43,217 bases of DNA from assembly GCA_017656185.1 (NCBI GenBank), contig JACDOK010000019.1, positions 1 through 43,217 on the forward strand. Direction: 5' to 3'. Position 1 is the stretch's first letter, and each line of letters begins with the position of its first letter. Position numbers and translations under genes: made by a program. This DNA comes from Peptococcaceae bacterium. Lineage in GTDB: Bacteria; Bacillota; Desulfotomaculia; Desulfotomaculales; JACDOK01. Below the pieces are notes generated by a model, which made no database searches, was not told the origin of the DNA, and was given only the letters and a program-made list of their open reading frames with translations. This document shows, piece after piece, positions 1 through 7,803 of the stretch.

Positions 1-53
1 CGCACGTCCGGTTCTGTGAGGGGCATAAAGAGTAATCGATATGTCTACTCGAC
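1..53 (+). ncRNA. 3' end of a group II intron (domain V 3' strand and domain VI)
   Basis: The first 14 bases look like the 3' strand of a domain V hairpin. They are followed by a domain VI-like stem in which GGCATA (22-27) pairs with TATGTC around a loop that could hold the branch-point A. The segment ends with CTACTCGAC, a typical bacterial group II intron 3' terminus ending in AC. The rest of the intron lies left of the window. Family assignment is from recognised intron end patterns; no covariance search was possible. Confidence 0.7.
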
Positions 54-88
54 AATTTAAGCGGGGTAGAAACCCGGTTTTAATTTTA

Positions 89-94
89 TATAAT
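89..94 (+). promoter_or_regulatory. possible -10 element for vapBC
   Basis: A perfect TATAAT lies 31 bases before the antitoxin start in an AT-rich stretch. No good -35 hexamer is visible at the usual distance, so this is a weak call. VapBC operons are usually autoregulated by the antitoxin, but no clear operator palindrome was found. Confidence 0.3.
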
Positions 95-125
95 AGTAAG
101 AAAGATATTGAAAGGGGGAAGGTAA

Positions 126-371
126 ATGGAAAAAGCAATCGTGAAAGTTTCCAGTAAGAGGCAAATAACCATTCCGGCACATATCTACCGGGCTCTAAAT
201 CTTTATCCCGGTGCAAAGCTAGAAATGCAGCTGAAAAAAAACCAGCTTATCCTTTCTAACCCGGCTAAAACCTATACGGATTTGCTTGCTGGCTCCCTGA
301 AGGGGGTTTATGGCAATACCAAAGAAGAAGTTGATGAGTATATCCGTAAGGAACGAGAAACATGGGAATAA
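126..371 (+). CDS. vapB: AbrB/MazE-fold antitoxin of a VapBC-type pair
   Basis: This 81-residue protein starts with the swapped-hairpin AbrB fold: residues 4-50 contain the characteristic KVSSKRQITIP and a following GAKLEM-type strand. Such proteins bind DNA as dimers and repress their own operon, while the charged C-terminal tail (about 60-81) neutralises the partner toxin. A strong Shine-Dalgarno (AAAGGGGGAAGG) lies just upstream of the ATG. The stop codon overlaps the start of the PIN-domain gene by 10 bases, the translationally coupled arrangement usual for antitoxin-toxin pairs. The family call is confident; the gene symbol is by role only. Confidence 0.88.
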   Translation: MEKAIVKVSSKRQITIPAHIYRALNLYPGAKLEMQLKKNQLILSNPAKTYTDLLAGSLKGVYGNTKEEVDEYIRKERETWE

Positions 372-814
372 GCACATTTAACAAGGAAATACTTAAATGT
401 TCCAAAGTTTTATTAGATACCAGCGCCATTATCTATTTCCTTAATGACACTCCACCCTACCAAGATGTTTTAAAGCAGTTATTTACCTTAATCGAAGATG
501 GAGCAATAGAGGCCGTTATTTCTCTAATTACAGAAATAGAATTATTGGTAGGTCCGATGAAAAGGGAAAATGAACAACAACTCGAAGGGGTGAAATTGTT
601 TCTGAACGAGTTTCCCAACTTAACTGTTGCCTCAGTGTCTCGGGATATAGGTTTCCAGGCAGCTCGGATACGGGCTACTACGGGTTTAAAGCTTCCAGAT
701 GCTCTAATTATTGCGACAGGTATAGTATATAATTGTGATACCTGTATAGGAAATGATCTCTCATGGAAAAAATGCAAAAAATTATCGTTTATATGTCTGG
801 ATGACCTGGTTTAG
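362..814 (+). CDS. vapC: PIN-domain ribonuclease toxin (VapC family)
   Basis: The 150-residue protein has a PIN-domain pattern. An early acidic motif LLDTSAIIYFL (about residues 17-27) carries the first metal-binding Asp. A central acidic segment (EIELL, near residue 60) and a late LPDALIIATG motif (about 110-120) supply further metal-site residues, followed by the conserved asparagine/aspartate in GNDLSWKK. VapC toxins are Mg-dependent endoribonucleases, often cutting initiator tRNA or rRNA; the target here cannot be read from sequence. The gene overlaps vapB and ends just before a hairpin terminator, so the two form a closed bicistronic unit. The pair sits directly beside the group II intron end. 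Confidence 0.87.
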   Translation: MGISTFNKEILKCSKVLLDTSAIIYFLNDTPPYQDVLKQLFTLIEDGAIEAVISLITEIELLVGPMKRENEQQLEGVKLFLNEFPNLTVASVSRDIGFQAARIRATTGLKLPDALIIATGIVYNCDTCIGNDLSWKKCKKLSFICLDDLV

Positions 815-828
815 ATTAATCTGCCGTG

Positions 829-855
829 CCGCCTGCGGGCGGTTTTAATTTTCCT
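829..855 (+). terminator. Rho-independent terminator after vapC
   Basis: CCGCC (829-833) and GGCGG (838-842) form a short GC-rich stem with a 4-base loop, followed by a T-rich tail starting TTTTAATTTT. It lies 15 bases after the vapC stop and separates the toxin-antitoxin unit from the marR promoter. Confidence 0.6.
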
Positions 856-856
856 C

Positions 857-885
857 TTGCAATCTGCATAATGCTGCCATATTAT
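857..885 (+). promoter_or_regulatory. sigma-A-type promoter for the marR-RND operon
   Basis: TTGCAA (857-862) and TATTAT (880-885) are separated by exactly 17 bases. The promoter lies about 55 bases upstream of the MarR gene. A small palindrome, TGAAtacTTCA (895-905), overlaps the expected transcription start and could be an operator for the MarR protein, but this is only an inference. Confidence 0.6.
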
Positions 886-938
886 TAGGGGTAGTGAATA
901 CTTCAATTGTTTAACTATTTAGGGTGTTTCGAGGAGAG

Positions 939-1406
939 ATGACTTTGAGCGAGGAAAGGACAGACCAGTATCTAGAAAGAGTGGAAAGAGTAATGGCCGG
1001 GCTGATGCGCCATATGCACCTGACTTTAAGGAAATGCGCGCCACCGGATGTCTCTCACAGCCAGTTGATACTCTGCAAACGGGTGCGTCAGGCCGGGCGG
1101 ATGAGAGTTTCTGATCTGGCCGAAAATCTCGGTGTATCCTTGAGTGCGATAACGGCGGCCGCCGACCGTCTCTGTAAAAACGACATCCTGCGGCGTACCA
1201 GAGATGAGCGGGACCGCCGCCAGGTATGGCTGGAGTTGACGCCGCAGGGAGAAAGAATTGTTGGGGAAGCCCTCGACAAGTGGCGTGATGCATTGCGGCA
1301 GTATTTTTCTCAACTGCCGATGGGTGATATGGAACGACTGACGATAATTTGTGAGAAGCTGATGAACATTATTCAGCGGGATAAAGGCAAGAATGCACCC
1401 GATTAA
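939..1406 (+). CDS. MarR-family transcriptional regulator
   Basis: The protein (about 155 residues) is a winged-helix MarR regulator. Dimerisation helices are followed by the helix-turn-helix around RVSDLAENLGVSLSAITAAADRL split across about residues 55-80, then the wing with the family signature RDERDRRQVWLELTPQG (about 88-104). MarR proteins repress nearby genes and release DNA on binding small ligands or on oxidation. It sits 51 bases upstream of an RND adaptor and pump, so it most likely controls them. The start is uncertain: GAGGAG at 931-936 is only 2 bases from this ATG but 8 bases from an in-frame TTG at 945, which may be the true start. A GTG at 924 has no ribosome site. Confidence 0.88.
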   Translation: MTLSEERTDQYLERVERVMAGLMRHMHLTLRKCAPPDVSHSQLILCKRVRQAGRMRVSDLAENLGVSLSAITAAADRLCKNDILRRTRDERDRRQVWLELTPQGERIVGEALDKWRDALRQYFSQLPMGDMERLTIICEKLMNIIQRDKGKNAPD

Positions 1407-1457
1407 TCCATTGTATATTCTACTGTATATTCTACCGTGTGGATTGGGGGAGTAGTT

Positions 1458-2549
1458 GTGGCGCGTGGAAAATTGTTGGTGTTGGTATTAGCTGGCCTGC
1501 TTTTACTGACTGTAGCCGGTTGTGGCGCTAAACAAGAAACGGCTTCCAAGGTAGAAGATAAAGGTGTCGCCGTAGCCGTAGCAGAGGTTAAAGAAGGGCG
1601 TTTGAGTGAAGGCGATATTTTGACAGGAAGGATCGCGCCGCGCGATGATCTTTACCTGGTGCCCAAGATGCCCGGTAAGGTAGCGGAGGTTACGGTTGAC
1701 GTCGGGGACAAGGTGCATAAAGGACAGGTGTTAGTACGGTTGGAAGCCGATGAGCTCAAGGCCGCCGTGGAAATGGCAGAGTCGCAGCTACTCCAGGCCG
1801 AGCTTAACTTCCAGGACGCCTCCCGCAACTACGAGCGAATGAAGTTTTTACTGGAGCGGCAGGCCGTCTCACAATCCGAGTTTGAGCAGGCCGAAAAGGC
1901 CTACCTGCTGGCCAAAGATAATTATGAGCGCCTGGCACCGGCGCAATTGGCCCAGGCGCGTACCAACTACCAGAATTCTATTATCAAGGCGCCCATCAAC
2001 GGCTTGGTGGCGGCCTGCGACGTTGAACCCGGGGAAATGGCGTCTACGGCCCAACCAGCCCTTCGTATCGTCAATATGGACGAAGTGACGGTAGAAGTCG
2101 GTGTGTCTGAACAGCTGGTCAACAGGATCCGGCCGGGACAAAAGGTGCAGGTAACTGTAGCAGCTGCTGGGGCCGAACCCTTCAGCGGGACGGTAGCAAG
2201 CGTCAGCCCGGCTGCCGATCCTTTGAGCAAAGCTTATCCCGTAAAAATCACTATTTCCAACCCCGAACACAAAATAAAGCCGGGGATGTTTGCCGAAGTT
2301 GATTTCGGTTTCCAAGACAACAAAGCCCTGCTGGTGCCGCGGGATGCCGTAGTGACCCGGGACGGCAGGACGGCTGTCTTTGTGGCGGAAAAGGGTAAGG
2401 CGCGCCTGGTGCCGGTGGTGACGGGAGCCTCCGACGGCAGGAATGTCGCGATAAAAGAAGGTCTCAGCGAGGGTGACCGGGTCATTGTGGCCGGCCAGGA
2501 TAAACTGGAAGACGGTACTAAGATTGAAGTCGTGCGGGTGGAGGATTAA
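1458..2549 (+). CDS. RND efflux periplasmic-adaptor (membrane fusion) lipoprotein
   Basis: The 363-residue protein belongs to the HlyD/AcrA adaptor family. It begins with a hydrophobic signal ending in the lipobox VAGC, so it should be lipid-anchored on the outer face of the membrane. A biotinyl-lipoyl-like half motif (GRIAPRDDLYLVPKMPGKV) is followed by an alpha-helical hairpin (about residues 90-165), the second half motif (IIKAPINGLVA), a beta-barrel and a C-terminal membrane-proximal domain (LLVPRDAVV). GTG 1458 is chosen because GGGGGAG lies 5 bases upstream; an in-frame GTG at 1437 has no ribosome site. It is followed 2 bases later by the pump gene. No TolC-like outer-membrane factor is encoded nearby. 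Confidence 0.9.
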   Translation: MARGKLLVLVLAGLLLLTVAGCGAKQETASKVEDKGVAVAVAEVKEGRLSEGDILTGRIAPRDDLYLVPKMPGKVAEVTVDVGDKVHKGQVLVRLEADELKAAVEMAESQLLQAELNFQDASRNYERMKFLLERQAVSQSEFEQAEKAYLLAKDNYERLAPAQLAQARTNYQNSIIKAPINGLVAACDVEPGEMASTAQPALRIVNMDEVTVEVGVSEQLVNRIRPGQKVQVTVAAAGAEPFSGTVASVSPAADPLSKAYPVKITISNPEHKIKPGMFAEVDFGFQDNKALLVPRDAVVTRDGRTAVFVAEKGKARLVPVVTGASDGRNVAIKEGLSEGDRVIVAGQDKLEDGTKIEVVRVED

Positions 2550-2551
2550 TT

Positions 2552-5500
2552 ATGAAACTGGTTGATTTTTCGGTACGCCGCCCGGTAGCCGTTATCATGG
2601 CCGTTCTGGCCGTAATTGTAGTAGGCGCTGTTTCCTTCAGCCGCCTGGCCATTGACTTGTTTCCGGAGATGGAAATTCCGGTGGCGGCGGTAATCACGAC
2701 GTATGAAGGAGCTGCTCCGCAAGAGGTGGAGCGGCTGGTAACCAAGCCTTTGGAAGAAGCGCTGGCCACCATTGAAAACGTCAAGGAGATTACTTCCATA
2801 TCCCAGAGGGGCACCTCAATAATTACCGTCGGGTTTAACTGGGGTACCGACGTAGATTTTGCTACCTTGGACATGCGCGAGAAGATTGATTATGTCAAGC
2901 GTTTCCTGCCCGACGGTGTGGAAACGCCGATGGTTATGAAGTTCGATCCCTCCCAGATGCCCATCAGCATAATTTCCTTTACCGGCGAACAAAGCCAGGA
3001 AGAACTAAAACGCTTGGCTGAGGATACCGTTAAGCCCCGGCTGGAACGTATCGAAGGTGTGGCTTCGGCAGCCGTGTTCGGCGGCCGGGAACGCGAGATA
3101 CAGGTGATCGTTGACCCTGCGGCGCTAAGCGGGTACGGTATTTCTCTTAACCAGGTCGTGCAGGCGCTGCAGGCCCAAAACCTGGACTTTTCGGCGGGTA
3201 AGGTGCAGGAGGGAAGCAAGGATTACCTTGTGCGGGTTGTGGGTGAGTTTGAGGACCTGAAGGATATCGGCAATATTACGGTGGCGGTGCCCGGCGGTAC
3301 GGGCGCCAGGCTGCTGGATCTGGCCGAGATCCGTGACGGCTACAAGGACCAGGACATCAAGGGCCGTTTGGACGGAAATCCCGCCCTCGCCTTAATTATT
3401 CAAAAGCAGCCTACGGCAAATACGGTGGAGGTTTCAGAAAAGGTTGATGAGGTTCTTAGTGCCTTAAGTGCGGAGTTGCCAGGTAACATTAAGTTCAGCA
3501 AGGTCTTTGACCAGGCCGACTTTATTAAGGACTCCATCGCTGATCTGCAGAAAGATATCATCCAAGGGGGGCTGCTGGCGGCTTTCGTTATTTTTATTTT
3601 CCTACGCAGCCTGCGCAGTACCCTGGTAATTTTAACCGCCATCCCCATTGCCATTATCGGCGCGGCCAACCTGCTGTATTTTTCCGGGGAAACCATTAAT
3701 ATCATGACCCTCGGCGGCCTGGCGCTGGGGGTTGGTATGATTGTCGATGACGCCATTGTAGTACTGGAAAACATCTTTCGTCACCGCCAGGAGGGGTATG
3801 GGCTTATCGACGCCGCCACGTTAGGCGCCTCCGAGGTGGGAAGTGCGGTTACCGGGGCTACCCTGACCTCGATGGCCGTGTTTATTCCCATCATCTTCGT
3901 AGCGGGGTTGGCATCGGAGCTGTTCACACCACTGGCTTTGACGGTTTCTTTCGCTCTCGGCGCTTCTCTGCTGGTAGCCCTATCCCTGGTGCCGATGCTG
4001 TCTGCGCGCCTGCTGGCCAATGTCGGCCGCGAAACCCGTTCGGTGCGAGGTCTGCTGGGGCGTGTGCTGGACGCGACCGGAAGGGGCCTGCAGCGCCTCG
4101 ACGAGACGTACCGGAGCATACTGGACTACAGTTTGCGCCACCGTAAGAAAGTCCTGTTGGTGGCCGCGGCGGCCTTTTTCGGCAGCCTGGCTCTGATACC
4201 GCTGGTAGGGGCTGAGTTTATTCCCAAAATGGATGAGGGTATGGTCAGTGTCTCGCTGCAAATGCCCAAGGGTACAAGTATCGAGAAAACAGATGAGATC
4301 GTTACCTCTATCGAACAAATGGCCCTGGAAATCCCGGAGACGGACAGTGTTTTTACTTCCCTCGGGGCAGGCAGCCACGAGGAACGGGCCGGGTTTGGCG
4401 GCGGCAGTCCCGACCGGGCCATGGTTGACATCAAACTGAAACCCCTGTCGGAAAGGAAACGCAGTTCCGAAGAGATTGCCTCCGTCCTGCGGCGTGAACT
4501 GCAGGACATTCCCGGAGTTGAGGTTAATATAGAGGCCACCGGTATGATGACGATGGACACGGGCGGTCCTCCCCTGCAGGTGATTCTTAAGGGCGATAAT
4601 CTCGATACCCTGCGCGAATTAGCTGCCAAAGCGGCGGAGATAGTGGCGGAGGTCCCTGGTACCGTTGAGGTTGAATCGAGCCTTGAGGAAGGACGCCCCG
4701 AGTTGAACCTGGTGGTTGACCGCGACCGGGCGGCTGCTTACGGTTTGAGCGTGGCGCAGATCGGTTCGGCGGTACGGGCGGCGGTGCAGGGTCAGGTTGC
4801 AACCCGGTACCATGTGTCCGGTGATGAAATAGACGTGCGGGTGCGCCTGGCGGATGACGCGCGCCAAAACATCAACGATCTTGAGAATCTAATCCTTACT
4901 ACACCTTCCGGTGGGCAGGTGCTGCTGCGGGATGTTGCCAGTGTTGAGCCCGGTACCGGTCCTACTGCCATCCGGCGCCAGGACCAGTCCCGCATCGCGG
5001 TGATCTCGGGGAAACTGGAAGGGCGCGACCTTGGCAGTGTTATTGCCGATATCAAGGAACGCCTGCGCGACTTTCCCCTGCCGCCCGGGTACCAGTTTGA
5101 ATACAGCGGCGAGGCCAAGGAAATGGCCGAGGCCTTTGGCAACCTGGCGGTAGCCTTCGTGTTAGCCGTAATCCTGGTCTATATGATCCTGGCGATTCAG
5201 TTTGAATCTTTATTCTATCCCTTTGTGATTATGTTTTCCGTGCCGGTATCCTTTACCGGCATTGTACTCAGCCTGCTGGTTACGGGCCGGACCTTTAACC
5301 TGCCGGCTTTCATCGGCGTGATTGTGACGGTCGGCATTGTAGTAAAAAACGCCATCGTTCTGGTGGACTATATCAATATTCTGCGCAGCCGCAACCTCTC
5401 CCGGGACGAGGCTATCCTCAAGGCGGGACCGACCAGGCTGCGGCCGATTTTAATGACGGCGGGGACGACGATAGGCGCGATGTTCCCTATCGCTCTGGGC

Positions 5501-5680
5501 TTGGGCGAGGGTTCCGAAGTCGAAGCGCCCTTGGGTACGGTAGTGGTGGGGGGACTGCTCCTCTCTACGCTGGTGAGCCTGGTTCTGGTCCCTGTGGTTT
5601 ACAGTATTTTTGATGATTGGGGTCAAAGAATTATGCGGCGGTTCAGGCGTAGATCACAAGAAGCCGAACTTCGAACTTAG
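2552..5680 (+). CDS. RND-family efflux transporter permease (AcrB/MdtB/SwrC-like)
   Basis: The 1042-residue protein has full RND length, with two six-helix halves each followed by a large extracytoplasmic loop. The N-terminus (FSVRRPVAVIMAVLAVIVVGAV) is the first membrane segment. The proton-relay pair in helix 4 is intact (VGMIVDDAIVVLEN) and the helix-10 lysine is present (TVGIVVKNAIVLVDY), so the pump should be proton-driven. These features fit the hydrophobe/amphiphile exporters rather than SecDF. The start is 2 bases after the adaptor stop, so the two are translationally coupled. In Firmicutes the nearest described relative is SwrC/YerP, which exports surfactin-like lipopeptides; the substrate here is unknown. 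Its stop codon overlaps that of the convergent next gene by 4 bases. Confidence 0.93.
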   Translation: MKLVDFSVRRPVAVIMAVLAVIVVGAVSFSRLAIDLFPEMEIPVAAVITTYEGAAPQEVERLVTKPLEEALATIENVKEITSISQRGTSIITVGFNWGTDVDFATLDMREKIDYVKRFLPDGVETPMVMKFDPSQMPISIISFTGEQSQEELKRLAEDTVKPRLERIEGVASAAVFGGREREIQVIVDPAALSGYGISLNQVVQALQAQNLDFSAGKVQEGSKDYLVRVVGEFEDLKDIGNITVAVPGGTGARLLDLAEIRDGYKDQDIKGRLDGNPALALIIQKQPTANTVEVSEKVDEVLSALSAELPGNIKFSKVFDQADFIKDSIADLQKDIIQGGLLAAFVIFIFLRSLRSTLVILTAIPIAIIGAANLLYFSGETINIMTLGGLALGVGMIVDDAIVVLENIFRHRQEGYGLIDAATLGASEVGSAVTGATLTSMAVFIPIIFVAGLASELFTPLALTVSFALGASLLVALSLVPMLSARLLANVGRETRSVRGLLGRVLDATGRGLQRLDETYRSILDYSLRHRKKVLLVAAAAFFGSLALIPLVGAEFIPKMDEGMVSVSLQMPKGTSIEKTDEIVTSIEQMALEIPETDSVFTSLGAGSHEERAGFGGGSPDRAMVDIKLKPLSERKRSSEEIASVLRRELQDIPGVEVNIEATGMMTMDTGGPPLQVILKGDNLDTLRELAAKAAEIVAEVPGTVEVESSLEEGRPELNLVVDRDRAAAYGLSVAQIGSAVRAAVQGQVATRYHVSGDEIDVRVRLADDARQNINDLENLILTTPSGGQVLLRDVASVEPGTGPTAIRRQDQSRIAVISGKLEGRDLGSVIADIKERLRDFPLPPGYQFEYSGEAKEMAEAFGNLAVAFVLAVILVYMILAIQFESLFYPFVIMFSVPVSFTGIVLSLLVTGRTFNLPAFIGVIVTVGIVVKNAIVLVDYINILRSRNLSRDEAILKAGPTRLRPILMTAGTTIGAMFPIALGLGEGSEVEAPLGTVVVGGLLLSTLVSLVLVPVVYSIFDDWGQRIMRRFRRRSQEAELRT

Positions 5681-6438
5681 ATTTCGCGTTCGCTGTAATA
5701 GGTATCAATGTTGAACTCGAAGATTTCTCCTGTTTCAAGGTTTTCAATTTTATAGATCGAATAAATGCGGCGCGGGAGCAGGGTATCAGGGTAAACCAGC
5801 ATTTTAATCGTTCCTTCGGTAAATTTCACCGGAAAGTCATAACCGTATGATTCGAATATGGTAGGAAAGGTCCTGGACAGGTAATCCGGATCGACAGAGA
5901 AGAAAAACACGACGAATTTGCCGCGATTTTCTGATTTGTAATGTTTAGCATACCGGTTTAAAAGTTCTGCGTTAAACGGCAGTAATTCTAAAAGGTCAAA
6001 CGAATCTTTTTGCTGCGCGGTCCATGTTTTCGTTTGCCGGTCTTTGGTCAGATAGACCCCGTCTTGAAAATAGGCTTCTTCGACCGGGAGCAGGACCATA
6101 TTGCCTTTTGGTTCGGAAGATAAAGAAGTCTTTTCTTCCACTTCTTTTTTATCTTTTTCTTTAAGATGGGAAAACTGCAGCACATTCCGAAAGTTCAAGT
6201 ATTTGCTCCAAGCATTATAAGTGCCTTCGCGTTTCATTTGCCACTGATTGACAATTTCACCGTTTTGATATTGAGTGATGATAAATCCGGATTTAAAATT
6301 AATCACATGAACGTGATTGATTTTATTAATCACTGCATCATATAGTTGGTCCATCGGGTGCTCACGTTGTATCGCCATTCCGATATAAAGAGCGAGAATG
6401 ACGGCAGCAAATGAGGACAGCATCCAGATTTTTTTCAT
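5677..6438 (-). CDS. membrane-anchored extracytoplasmic protein, unknown function
   Basis: I do not recognise this 253-residue protein. An N-terminal hydrophobic segment (WMLSSFAAVILALYIGMAI) is a signal anchor without a lipobox. The rest is rich in predicted beta strands, and the last part (YPDTLLPRRIYSIYKIENL, then a TGEIFEFNIDTYY strand) resembles the closing strands of LolA/LppX-like lipid-binding folds; that is a weak structural guess. The start at 6438 (MKKIW) follows GAAAGGA about 12 bases upstream. Base composition is AT-rich like the polysaccharide cassette to its right and unlike the RND gene to its left. It is transcribed away from that cassette, and its stop codon overlaps the RND pump stop by 4 bases. 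Confidence 0.7.
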   Translation of the reverse strand: MKKIWMLSSFAAVILALYIGMAIQREHPMDQLYDAVINKINHVHVINFKSGFIITQYQNGEIVNQWQMKREGTYNAWSKYLNFRNVLQFSHLKEKDKKEVEEKTSLSSEPKGNMVLLPVEEAYFQDGVYLTKDRQTKTWTAQQKDSFDLLELLPFNAELLNRYAKHYKSENRGKFVVFFFSVDPDYLSRTFPTIFESYGYDFPVKFTEGTIKMLVYPDTLLPRRIYSIYKIENLETGEIFEFNIDTYYSEREI

Positions 6439-6489
6439 AAGATTAAGTTCCTTTCTGTAAATTTTTGCTGTAAAGTAAGAAAATTGTTC

Positions 6490-6519
6490 TTGTTTTTCGT
6501 ACAATTTTTATAATACAAT
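6490..6519 (+). promoter_or_regulatory. probable promoter of the polysaccharide cassette
   Basis: TTGTTT (6490-6495) and TACAAT (6514-6519) are separated by 18 bases. A TATAAT at 6509-6514 overlaps and could serve instead. It lies about 85 bases before the first glycosyltransferase, upstream of a leader hairpin. Confidence 0.45.
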
Positions 6520-6548
6520 CCGGTTTGGATTAAATCCAGGGGATTTTT

Positions 6549-6582
6549 TCTTTCCCTTTTATGGGAAAGATTTCTTGTTTTA
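6549..6582 (+). terminator. leader hairpin with U-rich tail before the polysaccharide operon
   Basis: TCTTTCCC (6549-6556) pairs perfectly with GGGAAAGA (6563-6570) across a six-base loop. TTTCTTGTTTTA follows. It lies between the likely promoter and the first glycosyltransferase, so it would act in the leader as an attenuator or stop for short transcripts. Long polysaccharide operons in Firmicutes are often controlled by antitermination at leader hairpins (LoaP-type systems); whether that applies here is inference. Confidence 0.45.
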
Positions 6583-6600
6583 GGTGAAAGGAGCAGGGAC

Positions 6601-7803
6601 GTGGAACGACTTATGCTTGCCATTTCCGCCGGGGAATGGGAAGGGATCAAGCATCGACCGCAGCATTTTATGCAGCGATGCGCAAGAAGCGGGTGGACCG
6701 TTATTTACTTGGAACCACCTGCAACCCTCATTGCGCCAATCAAAAATAGAAAGATGTTAAAACGCTGGAAAAACTGGTTTAAAGGACTGCGCAAAGTAGG
6801 AGAGAATTTATATGTTTTAGCACCGCCACCGGTTCTTCCTTTTGGTAATAAATACCGGATCGTCAATAAAATCAATCAGTGGTGGATGGCAAGGACGATT
6901 AAAAAAGCCATTAAGGCATGTAAGACAGAAACAGTCGACCTGTATACTTTTCTGCCGAATGCTGTCGATCTTCTGCCTTACTTTTCCTTCCATCGGGTGA
7001 TTTATGATTGTGTGGATGATCATGCCGCTTTTACAGGCTTGATCAATGCCGGTGTGGTATATCAGATGGAAAAGGAGCTGATGGCTGAAGCCGATCTCTC
7101 CTTCGCAACCGCAAAACGACTGCTTGAGGATCGTAAAGATTGGAGCACGCATCTCTATTTAATTCCCAACGGGGCAGAGTATGAACATTTTGCCGCAGAA
7201 GAGAAAGAGGAAAAGAAAAAAGAGGTACCTGCCGATTTAGCAGGCGTTCCTCATCCGATTGCCGGCTTTGTGGGTGGAATTAGCGATTGGGTCGATATTC
7301 CTCTCCTTACCAACGTGGCCAAAAAAATGAAAGAGGTCTCCTTTGTCCTCATTGGTCCTGTATCTACCAATGTGGATGCTCTAAAGCAATTGCCCAATGT
7401 TAAGTTGCTTGGGGCCAAACCCTATCGACAATTGCCGCGGTATATCCGTCAATTTGATACGTGTCTTATTCCGTTTCGCATCAATAAATTAACAGAAAGC
7501 GTCAATCCCATTAAGCTGTTTGAATATCTATCCGCTGGAAAACCTGTTGTCTCAACCCCGTTACCGGAAGTGTTCGCCTATCGTGAGGTGGTTGAGATTG
7601 CCGGCGATGAAGAGGAGATGATTCAAGCGATTAACAAAACGCTGGAACCAAAAGCAAGAGAAAAAGAAAACGTCCAAAAAAGACAACAAGTAGGCAGGGA
7701 AAATTCATGGGATGCAAGGTGGCAGTTGGCCCTGCATTATATAAAAACCGTAAAAGACAGCAAAGCGGGTCGATCCAGGGAGAATCAATATGTCACAAGT
7801 TAA
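6601..7803 (+). CDS. glycosyltransferase, TuaH-like (GT-B fold)
   Basis: The 400-residue protein resembles the TuaH/family-1-like glycosyltransferases of wall polysaccharide operons. The N-terminal half opens with SAGEWEGIKHRPQHF and contains VIYDCVDDHAAF (about residue 140), a hallmark of this group. The C-terminal half has the nucleotide-sugar-binding pattern ending TESVNPIKLFEYLSAGKPVV (about 299-318), where the E of LFEYL matches the second glutamate of the EX7E-type motif. No membrane segment is visible, so it should act at the cytoplasmic face on a lipid-linked sugar. GTG 6601 follows GAAAGGAG at a good distance. It overlaps the flippase gene by 14 bases. Donor and acceptor sugars cannot be read from sequence. 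Confidence 0.85.
   Translation: MERLMLAISAGEWEGIKHRPQHFMQRCARSGWTVIYLEPPATLIAPIKNRKMLKRWKNWFKGLRKVGENLYVLAPPPVLPFGNKYRIVNKINQWWMARTIKKAIKACKTETVDLYTFLPNAVDLLPYFSFHRVIYDCVDDHAAFTGLINAGVVYQMEKELMAEADLSFATAKRLLEDRKDWSTHLYLIPNGAEYEHFAAEEKEEKKKEVPADLAGVPHPIAGFVGGISDWVDIPLLTNVAKKMKEVSFVLIGPVSTNVDALKQLPNVKLLGAKPYRQLPRYIRQFDTCLIPFRINKLTESVNPIKLFEYLSAGKPVVSTPLPEVFAYREVVEIAGDEEEMIQAINKTLEPKAREKENVQKRQQVGRENSWDARWQLALHYIKTVKDSKAGRSRENQYVTS

Noticed and set aside
919-1313. Several long minus-strand frames opposite marR, and similar frames opposite the RND, secA and metK genes
   Set aside because: They lie antisense to well-supported genes, have no ribosome sites and encode no recognisable domains.
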